A DNA stretch of 7,897 nucleotides, from positions 1 to 7,897 of the forward strand of contig PFXE01000033.1 of the NCBI GenBank assembly GCA_002791475.1. Direction: 5' to 3'. Below are positions 1 to 5,324 of the stretch, piece after piece. The position numbers and the translations under genes were made by a program. The notes beneath the pieces were generated by a model. The model worked only from the letters and a program-made list of their open reading frames with translations, made no database searches and was not told the origin of the DNA. Position 1 is the stretch's first letter. The number at the start of each line of letters is the position of its first letter. The DNA comes from Candidatus Zambryskibacteria bacterium CG_4_9_14_3_um_filter_40_16 (GTDB lineage: Bacteria; Patescibacteriota; Minisyncoccia; Phycocordibacterales; Zambryskibacteraceae).

Positions 1-70
1 TGGATAGCTCAGTTGGTAGAGCATTCGCCTGAAGAGCGAAGGGTCGGCAGTTCGAACCTGCCTCCAAGCA
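1..70 (+). tRNA. tRNA-Phe(GAA), 5' end cut by the window
   Basis: Cloverleaf read directly. The acceptor 5' strand survives as TGGA (1-4), pairing with TCCA (63-66); three more acceptor bases, predicted GCT, lie before the window. D stem GCTC/GAGC is 7-10 with 19-22. The anticodon stem TTCGC/GCGAA is 24-28 with 36-40. The loop CTGAAGA puts anticodon GAA at 31-33, so it reads Phe codons UUC and UUU. The variable region is GGGTC (41-45). The T stem GGCAG/CTGCC (46-50, 58-62) closes loop TTCGAAC. The discriminator base is A70, usual for tRNA-Phe. CCA is not encoded: the gene continues CAAAA, so CCA must be added after transcription. The antisense strand of such genes is often mis-annotated as short proteins; none is called here. 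Confidence 0.95.
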
Positions 71-75
71 CAAAA
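46..75 (+). repeat. 30-bp direct repeat, copy 1 (tRNA-Phe 3' end)
   Basis: This covers the whole T arm, the acceptor 3' strand, the discriminator and five bases beyond the tRNA. It recurs exactly at 223-252, 177 bp downstream; the base before it differs between the copies (C versus G). Duplication of a tRNA 3' end is the classic footprint of site-specific integration, but here the copies enclose only about 147 bp with no gene. Confidence 0.9.
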
Positions 76-94
76 TATGTTTTTTGCTGGTTAT

Positions 95-247
95 GATGGT
101 TGAGTTCTGGTCTTAAGAGCGAAGGGTGAGAAGCGAGTGCTCGAAGCTTCGCAAGGTCGGAGCCCCGTTATGGTGGGGCGAGAGGGGCTCGCGGAAATTT
201 TCAGCAGAAAATTATCCGTGAGGGCAGTTCGAACCTGCCTCCAAGCA
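95..247 (+). pseudogene. decayed tRNA-Phe copy interrupted in its variable loop
   Basis: Three blocks align in order with the tRNA at 1-70. Bases 95-106 resemble the D-arm start (3-14; 9 of 12 identical). Bases 115-127 are identical to 32-44 (anticodon second base through variable region). Bases 223-247 are identical to 46-70 (T arm and acceptor 3' strand). Between the second and third blocks, the single base C45 of the intact gene is replaced by 95 nt (128-222). The D stem and most of the anticodon 5' strand are lost and the acceptor 5' strand is not recognisable, so a working tRNA is unlikely even if the insert were spliced out. The alternative is a composite of independently copied tRNA fragments. 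Confidence 0.6.
128..222. other. GC-richer hairpin insertion between tRNA-derived blocks
   Basis: This noncoding stretch has several inverted repeats. GAGCCCC (160-166) pairs with GGGGCTC (184-190); an alternative inner pairing is GCCCC (162-166) with GGGGC (175-179). A long stem joins 188-202 to 207-222 with an AGCA loop, 15 pairs including one G-U, and one bulged A at 214. GCGAAG at 119-124, just outside the insert, can pair with CTTCGC at 147-152. The segment is clearly GC-richer than nearby coding DNA. It ends exactly at the T-stem boundary of the tRNA copy. No ORF with a plausible start is seen. It could be a short nonautonomous repeat or a structured RNA; the function is unknown. Confidence 0.6.
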
Positions 248-252
248 CAAAA
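223..252 (+). repeat. 30-bp direct repeat, copy 2 (tRNA-Phe 3' end)
   Basis: Identical to 46-75. It keeps a complete T-arm hairpin (GGCAG/CTGCC) and the acceptor 3' strand, but there is no matching acceptor 5' strand nearby. The perfect identity, beside degenerate flanks, implies recent copying, gene conversion with the intact tRNA, or selection on this end. Confidence 0.9.
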
Positions 253-284
253 GTTTGAGTTTTTGTATTAATCTTCCGTATTAA

Positions 285-310
285 AAATTAAAAGGCGAAA
301 ATTTTAATTT
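285..310 (-). terminator. weak AT-only hairpin at the end of the valS-hsp20 cluster
   Basis: AAATTAAAA (285-293) and TTTTAATTT (302-310) are perfectly complementary around loop GGCGAAAA, and the stem overlaps the hsp20 stop codon. On the minus strand it is followed by a few Ts. There is no GC in the stem, so as an intrinsic terminator it would be weak. It is the only hairpin between hsp20 and the convergent tRNA region. Confidence 0.25.
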
Positions 311-782
311 AAGAACCTTTGACTTTTACTTTAGTCTCCTTGTTTTTATCTAATTTTGGAAGTTTGAGAATCAAAAGACCGTATTTTTCTACAGCCTCGG
401 CTCCATCAATATCAATCTCTTTTGGTAACATTATTGTTCTAGAAAACGCTCCCCAATAAAGTTCTTTGTGGAAATAATTTTCAGACGATATTGTCCTGTC
501 TTCTTCGCGTTTACCGCGAACGGTTACCATCTCTCTGGTAATAGAAACATCCAAATCTTCTGGTTTTACTCCAGCAACCATTGTTTTGATAACAATCTCA
601 CCAGGAGTTTCATATACATCTACGGTAAGCTGTCCCTCTTCCGCCTCTTCTTGTATCCAATCACTCTTCTTGTTTTGAATATTCCTTGGTTGTGTGGCGG
701 GTTCTTCTTCAAAATCATCATCGTCGTCAACACGCACTGCTCCCGTTAGGCGTTCAAAAAACGATCTTTTGTCTTTAAACAT
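309..782 (-). CDS. Hsp20/alpha-crystallin family small heat-shock protein
   Basis: Cytosolic ATP-independent holdase, expected to bind unfolding proteins and hand them to other chaperones. The 157 aa are normal for bacterial Hsp20. Residues 1-48 are a short, variable N-terminal arm with a striking acidic run (five Asp at 19-23, then EEE at 25-27). Residues about 49-150 form the alpha-crystallin domain: strand-rich, with the family signature A-x(4)-G-x-L at A130, G135 and L137 followed by LKLPK. The tail carries VKV (152-154), a fit to the I/V-x-I/V motif that docks into a neighbouring subunit during oligomer assembly. The ATG start is 5 bp after the stop of the upstream membrane-protease gene, so the two are probably co-transcribed and translationally coupled. 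No Shine-Dalgarno sequence is seen. The family call is firm; the client range is unknown. Confidence 0.93.
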   Translation of the reverse strand: MFKDKRSFFERLTGAVRVDDDDDFEEEPATQPRNIQNKKSDWIQEEAEEGQLTVDVYETPGEIVIKTMVAGVKPEDLDVSITREMVTVRGKREEDRTISSENYFHKELYWGAFSRTIMLPKEIDIDGAEAVEKYGLLILKLPKLDKNKETKVKVKGS

Positions 783-787
783 AGTTG

Positions 788-1483
788 TTATATTTTGTTT
801 ACCGGATATATCTTTTTTACTCTCTCAAATAATAACATGAGAATTACAATCGCAATCCACACAAAACCGAATGTAACGAATGTATTCGAATGTGTTTCCT
901 TAATTATAAATAAATTAAAGACCGTATGCAACGCAATAGCAAACACTATACCCATTGCGAGATAAGCTCTTCTGACGGCTTTTCTTTTAAAGAATGAAAT
1001 AGCCAAAGCTACTCCTATTGTCGCCGAAGATATGGTGTGAAGAAGCGACGCACCAACAAACCGCAAATTTCCAACCAAAACGCTCTCCAAAATGTTTCCA
1101 TTTACGAGGGGTCCAAGAATAAATAGAGCGTTTTCCAATGCGGCAAAACCAAGTGCCGCGGTAAGCATATAAATAATCGGGTCAATCGGCTCATCAACCT
1201 CTTTTTTTCGCAATGCGGCAAAATATGCCGCGGCGTATTTGAAAGTTTCTTCCAAGATTGCCCATATCAGGAAAGTATTAAATTGAGAATTTTGTTGAAA
1301 TGTAATTTTTTGTAGCGGGATTACCAAAGGCACAGCAAGCATTCCGAAAAAAAAAGTTAGCATTATAAGGCCTCTCGGTTCCGGTCTTTTTCTGTCTTCT
1401 CTAAGCCAAAACAAAAGCCACACAATAGCGGGTATTATTCCTCCGACCAGAGCAAAAAAAATGGCTTCAGATTTTATGATCAT
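788..1483 (-). CDS. PrsW/CPBP-like intramembrane metalloprotease
   Basis: Polytopic membrane protein of 231 aa from the ATG at 1483. Hydrophobic segments lie at about 7-27, 38-57, 69-90, 103-124, 138-164, 173-194 and near the C-terminus. The motifs match the PrsW family: EETFK (E78, E79, K82), F-x3-E (F113, E117, then N118), a membrane histidine H149 in a SLLHT stretch, and H-x3-N (H186, N190) where HxxxD/N is expected. These Glu and His residues would bind the catalytic zinc inside the membrane. PrsW in Bacillus subtilis cleaves an anti-sigma factor, but no anti-sigma gene is present here, so the substrate is unknown. A TTG at 1510 would extend the protein by 9 aa and deepen the overlap with valS; I prefer the ATG, which overlaps valS by 17 bp. 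Neither start has a clear ribosome-binding site. hsp20 follows after 5 bp. Confidence 0.82.
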   Translation of the reverse strand: MIIKSEAIFFALVGGIIPAIVWLLFWLREDRKRPEPRGLIMLTFFFGMLAVPLVIPLQKITFQQNSQFNTFLIWAILEETFKYAAAYFAALRKKEVDEPIDPIIYMLTAALGFAALENALFILGPLVNGNILESVLVGNLRFVGASLLHTISSATIGVALAISFFKRKAVRRAYLAMGIVFAIALHTVFNLFIIKETHSNTFVTFGFVWIAIVILMLLFERVKKIYPVNKI

Positions 1484-3656
1484 ATTTTTTATTAGCCCAA
1501 GATTCAACAATAATCATTTTTTTATTTTTAATGGGAACCATTGACCATATTTCTTCGGTGACGAATGGCATAAAAGGGTGCAGGGCGCGAAGTGATCGTT
1601 CCAATATATGAAATATTGTCCATTGTGCTGAAGCCTTCTCTTCGGCTGTTCCATTCCATATTTTTTCTTTACTCTTTTCTATTATTATATCAGCAAAGGA
1701 ATGCCAGAAATAATGATAAAGTTTTTCCGCCGCCATATAGAATTTGAAATTATCCATATCATCAGTAATATCATCTATGATTTTTTCAAATTCCTCCACA
1801 TACTCCCTGTCTTCCGTGGAGAGTGTCACTTTGTTTGAATAATCAATCTCTTCGGAGTTTGTTAAGACAAATCTGCTGACATTCCAAATTTTGTTTGCAA
1901 AATGTTTGTATGCTTTAAATTTGTCAGTTGATATTTTACTGTCATTGCCGGGACTTGTTCCTATTACCATGGCCATCCTCATTGCATCCGCTCCAAACTG
2001 TTTTATCATTTCTGCAGGGTCAATGTTGTTTCCTAAAGATTTAGATATTTTTCTATTTTTTTCGTCGCGTACTAAACCGTGGAGGTAGACTGTCCTAAAC
2101 GGCACATCTCCAATCAGAAACTGGCTCATGAGGATCATTCTAGCTACCCAGAAGAAAAGGATGTCATAAGCTGTTTCAAGAACATTAGTGGGGTGATAAT
2201 TTTTAAAATCCTCAGTTTTTTCTGGCCACCCAAGAGTTGAAAAAGACCAAAGGCCAGATGAGAACCATGTATCAAGTGTGTCTTCAAACTGTTTCCAGCC
2301 AGACCCCTCTGGTTTAATCTTGCTAACCTTAAAAAAATCTGTACTGTCATCCGTTGGAGCGGGATACTTGTACCAGACAGGAAGCTGGTGTCCGTACCAA
2401 ATTTGTCTTGAAATACTCCAATCTCTCAAATTATCTATCCAATTTAAATAAATTTTTTCAAACCTTTCTGGTAAAATTTTAATTTTTCCGCTTGTTACAG
2501 ATTCACGCATCAGCTCTTTTAGTGTTTTACCGCCTCTTTCTTTTATAGGTTTATTTACATTTACAAAAAATTGATGGCGCTTAGGGAGTTCTTCTATGAT
2601 TCCGCCAGACCTTTGTGCTTTAGGTTTGTTTTGGTCAACAACCTCTTCTTTTTCAAGAAGGGAATTGTCTTTTAGGTACTGAACCACTATCTCTCTTGCT
2701 TCTAAAATTTTTTTTCCTTTAAGAGAACCCGCTTTTTCATTCATGCGACCGAGTTCGTCTATAATCTGGACACTTTCAAGGTTGTGCCTACTGGCTATAT
2801 CCTCGTCTATTTTGCTATGAGCTGGAGTTACCCCAAGAGCGCCAGTACCAAAATCTGGCTCTACTGATGGGTCGGCGATTATTTTTATGTTCAACTCTGT
2901 ATCGACAAAGTTTATTTTAAATGTCTTACCAATGAACTGTCGATATCTTTCATCATCCGGATGGACAGCGACAGCTGTATCACCAACTTTTGTTTCTGGC
3001 CTTGTGGACGATATTGGTAATGGAAAGTCTTTTGAATACCGAAATGTGTAAAGTGGAGTTTTTACTGACTCGTATTCTATTTCATCATCTGATACTACAG
3101 TCTGACCTTTTACATCCCAATTGACAATCTTTCCTTTCCCCATATAAATAAGTTCACTCTCATACATTTTTATAAAAGCTTCTGTGACCGCTGTTTTTCT
3201 TTCGTTATCAAGGGTGTAAGCAGCTCTGGACCAATCCAAGGATGCTCCCATAGTTCTCATTTGCTCTATGATTACTTTCTGGTTACTCAAGGCATAGTCG
3301 TTCACCAACTCAACAAACTCGTCTCTTTTTTCTGTGAAATCTCTTTTAGATATCTTTTTTTCTTTTATAAACCTGGTTTCTGTTGCTATAGAAGCGTGAT
3401 CCGTTCCAGGGATCCAAAGTGTTTTTTTACCCCTCATTCTCTCAAAGCGAATTATGATATCTTGTACCGCCAACATCAAAGCTGATCCCATATGTAATAT
3501 TCCCGTGACATTTGGAGGTGGAAGAACCATAGAAAAAGCCTCTTTGTGTCTTTCGGGTAATTTGTCAGGATTAAAATAACCGCTTTCTTCCCATTGTTTA
3601 TAAATCCTGGCTTCTGTTTCTTTGGGATTGTATGGTTTTAACAGCTTTTCATTCAT
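1467..3656 (-). CDS. valS: valyl-tRNA synthetase, compact form
   Basis: Class I synthetase that charges tRNA-Val. The HIGH motif appears as HMGS (55-58) after PPPNVTG, and the KMSKS motif as KISKS (536-540). RDWSISRQIWYGHQLPVW (411-428) and DTWFSSGLW (462-470) are typical ValRS core motifs. The CP1 editing domain lies between about 180 and 340, with TRPET at 218-222 and GTGALGVTPAH ending at H280. The anticodon-binding helical domain follows from about 580 and ends in HPFMPFVTEEIW (693-704). At 729 aa it is well short of the roughly 860-950 aa of Thermus and E. coli ValRS: the C-terminal coiled-coil arm is absent. It contains no cysteine, so the zinc-binding knuckles of larger homologues cannot form. 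In the editing site, G275 and S281 stand where Thermus has Lys and Asp (from memory). The start is ATG at 3656, without a Shine-Dalgarno sequence, and no T-box motif precedes it. It heads the cluster with the protease and hsp20. Confidence 0.96.
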   Translation of the reverse strand: MNEKLLKPYNPKETEARIYKQWEESGYFNPDKLPERHKEAFSMVLPPPNVTGILHMGSALMLAVQDIIIRFERMRGKKTLWIPGTDHASIATETRFIKEKKISKRDFTEKRDEFVELVNDYALSNQKVIIEQMRTMGASLDWSRAAYTLDNERKTAVTEAFIKMYESELIYMGKGKIVNWDVKGQTVVSDDEIEYESVKTPLYTFRYSKDFPLPISSTRPETKVGDTAVAVHPDDERYRQFIGKTFKINFVDTELNIKIIADPSVEPDFGTGALGVTPAHSKIDEDIASRHNLESVQIIDELGRMNEKAGSLKGKKILEAREIVVQYLKDNSLLEKEEVVDQNKPKAQRSGGIIEELPKRHQFFVNVNKPIKERGGKTLKELMRESVTSGKIKILPERFEKIYLNWIDNLRDWSISRQIWYGHQLPVWYKYPAPTDDSTDFFKVSKIKPEGSGWKQFEDTLDTWFSSGLWSFSTLGWPEKTEDFKNYHPTNVLETAYDILFFWVARMILMSQFLIGDVPFRTVYLHGLVRDEKNRKISKSLGNNIDPAEMIKQFGADAMRMAMVIGTSPGNDSKISTDKFKAYKHFANKIWNVSRFVLTNSEEIDYSNKVTLSTEDREYVEEFEKIIDDITDDMDNFKFYMAAEKLYHYFWHSFADIIIEKSKEKIWNGTAEEKASAQWTIFHILERSLRALHPFMPFVTEEIWSMVPIKNKKMIIVESWANKKYDHKI

Positions 3657-3693
3657 ATTTCTGGCGGTTGTTATTTGTTTTCTTCAACATCAT

Positions 3694-3723
3694 ATCATAG
3701 GGCTATAAAGAATCACGGGTAAA
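3694..3723 (-). promoter_or_regulatory. candidate sigma70-type promoter for valS cluster
   Basis: Read on the minus strand, TTTACC (3718-3723) is an imperfect -35 (4 of 6), then 18 bp, then TATGAT (3694-3699) as a -10 (5 of 6). Transcription would begin near 3687, giving a leader of about 30 nt before the valS ATG at 3656. It is the best such pair in the 267-bp gap between tsaD and valS and suggests valS, the protease gene and hsp20 can be transcribed independently of tsaD. Confidence 0.45.
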
Positions 3724-3801
3724 TTCTCGCATAGTCCAAGCTATTTTAGTTCACTAAACACATAACCGAAAGCAGATTTTCATAAAGACAATCTAAAGGA
3801 C

Positions 3802-3824
3802 AAAATTTGTTACAGACAAATTTT
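3802..3824. repeat. inverted repeat, 9-bp AT-rich stem
   Basis: AAAATTTGT (3802-3810) and ACAAATTTT (3816-3824) are perfect complements around TACAG. On the plus strand it is followed by more Ts, giving a weak terminator-like look, but no plus-strand gene ends here. It may instead be an operator between tsaD and valS. Confidence 0.45.
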
Positions 3825-3857
3825 TTCTTCGTAATTTGTTTTTGAGTTTCAAATATT

Positions 3858-3895
3858 TTTAATGTCCTTTATGGCGACAAATAAAGGACATTAAA
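3858..3895 (-). repeat. 15-bp perfect inverted repeat after tsaD
   Basis: The arms at 3858-3872 and 3881-3895 are fully complementary around an 8-nt loop GGCGACAA. It begins 28 bp beyond the tsaD stop codon. On the minus strand the stem is followed by AATATTTG rather than a T-tract, so it is a poor intrinsic terminator; it may protect the 3' end of the tsaD message or bind a protein. The 9-mer TAAAGGACA occurs in its right arm (3882-3890), inverted in the left arm (3863-3871), and again at 3794-3802. Confidence 0.6.
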
Positions 3896-3923
3896 TACTA
3901 CTGCCTGTCGCATTGTTTGTTGT

Positions 3924-5078
3924 TCAAGACAAAGACAAAGTCCCGCTTGCCCTAATATTGTTGTTTTTCCTAATCTTGTTGCTTTTTGAACGAATAAATC
4001 CAGCGACAGCTATCATTACGCTGTTGTCTGTTGATAGATTTTTTTCCGGTATAAAAAGAGATATCTCAGGATAAGAGTTGGCGAGTTTTTCAAACGATTT
4101 TCTTAAATGGACATTTGATATCACTCCTCCGGACACGACCAAGCTTTTAGGTTTAAATTCTTCAATGGCCTTTTTGGTTTTTTTTATTAAAGTCTCGGTG
4201 ACCGCGTTTTCAAATTCAAAAGCAATTTCTTCCTTAACCCTCTTTGTTGTATTTTTTTCTTTCTTTAGAGTATAGAGAACAGCGGTTTTCAAACCGGAAA
4301 AAGAGAAGTCATAATTGGCGGTGTTAAGCATCGGTCTTGGTAATGAATATTTAGAAACTTTTTTTGTTTTTCTTATTTTTTCCGCAAGTTTGGCTATGTG
4401 TGGTCCGCCCGGGTACGGAAGAGAGAGCATTCTGGCCACTTTGTCGTACGCTTCTCCTACAGCATCGTCTCTGGTTTCTCCGATGATTTTGTATTGCAAA
4501 ATTTTCTTTGAAAGTACGAGTTCTGTGTGTCCGCCGGAAATCAAAAGAGCAAGTGCCGGAAATCTAAAAAATTTTGGACCATTAAACAACACAGAAACAA
4601 AATGTCCCTCCATATGGTTGATTGGAGTGACGGACACATTCCAAAGTACGCCTAGAGCGCGAGCAAAGTTTACCCCCACCCATAGGGCCGGCTCAAGTCC
4701 CGGTCCGTTTGTTACCGCGATCAAGTCTATTTTTGCTTTTTTAACACTTTTCCCAAATTTAATCAAAAAATCCGCTAATTCCGGCTCTCTAACAAGAATT
4801 TTTCTAACCCCCACTTCTGAATTTTTAGAAATTTTAGAGGTTCTTTTTTTATATAATCCTGCCTCTTGTAGGGCAACCTTAAAGAGGAGGGGAATATTTT
4901 TTATGTGTTCTCTTTTTGCCAAGTTGGGGTAAACCCCTCCGTATTTTGCGTGCAATTTGGCTTGTGAGAAAAGAGCATTTCCCAAGAGTTTGAAGCTTGG
5001 TTTTTTTTGTGACCCTTTGGCTTCTACTATACTTACCGCTGTTTCATCACAGCTTGTCTCTATGCTCAAAATTACCAT
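3924..5078 (-). CDS. tsaD: tRNA t6A37 threonylcarbamoyltransferase TsaD
   Basis: Transfers threonylcarbamoyl from threonylcarbamoyl-AMP to A37 of ANN-decoding tRNAs; in bacteria it works with TsaB and TsaE, and TsaC/Sua5 makes the substrate. None of these partners is in the window. Family motifs in order: ETSCDETA (7-14), GGVYPNLAKREH (47-58), NHMEGH (154-159) carrying the metal ligands H155 and H159, SGGHTELV (181-188), VGEAYDKVARML (207-218), DFSFSGLKTA (257-266), VVSGGVISN (314-322) and DNSVMIA (351-357) with the third metal ligand D351. At 384 aa it is longer than the usual 335-345 aa because of a Lys-rich insertion at about 77-116, just before IDLIAVTNGPG. The ATG start leaves only VILSI before the ETSCDETA motif, as expected. 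The gene is divergent from nrdJ, 246 bp away. No Shine-Dalgarno sequence is seen. Confidence 0.96.
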   Translation of the reverse strand: MVILSIETSCDETAVSIVEAKGSQKKPSFKLLGNALFSQAKLHAKYGGVYPNLAKREHIKNIPLLFKVALQEAGLYKKRTSKISKNSEVGVRKILVREPELADFLIKFGKSVKKAKIDLIAVTNGPGLEPALWVGVNFARALGVLWNVSVTPINHMEGHFVSVLFNGPKFFRFPALALLISGGHTELVLSKKILQYKIIGETRDDAVGEAYDKVARMLSLPYPGGPHIAKLAEKIRKTKKVSKYSLPRPMLNTANYDFSFSGLKTAVLYTLKKEKNTTKRVKEEIAFEFENAVTETLIKKTKKAIEEFKPKSLVVSGGVISNVHLRKSFEKLANSYPEISLFIPEKNLSTDNSVMIAVAGFIRSKSNKIRKNNNIRASGTLSLS

Positions 5079-5324
5079 TTGGTCATTCTACACGGCTGTA
5101 GTAAGTTTTCCACCTGTTCTTTGTTGCTAGCAGACCTTTTGTATAGGGGGTTCTCATCTGGTTTTCCTCATAAAAGAAGCCAAAAAACTCAAATACCCCA
5201 AAATTTTCGTTTGCACAATCTATTTTTTTGTTTCCTTCTTTTTTCTCCCCAGTTTTTTATTATGGGTATGAGCTCATCTATATTAAAATGAACTAACGAT
5301 TATAAACTTAACCTCTAAGCTCAT
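5079..5324. promoter_or_regulatory. divergent tsaD/nrdJ intergenic region
   Basis: It must hold the starts of two divergent transcripts, but no -35/-10 pair is convincing. On the nrdJ side, the -10-like hexamers TATATT (5279-5284), TAAAAT (5284-5289) and TATAAA (5301-5306) lack a good -35. A 10-bp palindrome ATGAGCTCAT (5268-5277) contains AGCTCAT, repeated at 5318-5324 directly against the nrdJ ATG; this could be an operator. A long pyrimidine-rich tract runs from about 5217 to 5260. I see no cobalamin-riboswitch core and no recognisable NrdR box. A 70-codon frame at 5079-5291 starts with TTG, resembles nothing and is not called. Confidence 0.35.

Noticed and set aside
86..247. A second functional tRNA-Phe with an intron
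   Set aside because: The insertion is at the variable loop, the D stem does not pair, and the anticodon 5' strand is missing.
1..252. Integration site of a genomic island
   Set aside because: The 30-bp repeat mimics attL/attR, but only about 147 bp lie between the copies and no integrase or cargo gene is nearby.
3657..3923. T-box leader regulating valS
   Set aside because: The conserved T-box sequence is not found on the minus strand in this interval, and the likely leader is only about 30 nt.
4315..4932. 205-codon plus-strand ORF
   Set aside because: It lies wholly antisense to tsaD, whose motifs are intact, and its translation has no recognisable domain.
5079..5291. 70-codon plus-strand ORF before nrdJ
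   Set aside because: TTG start, pyrimidine-tract-driven composition rich in Phe, Leu and Ser, no ribosome-binding site and no recognisable domain.
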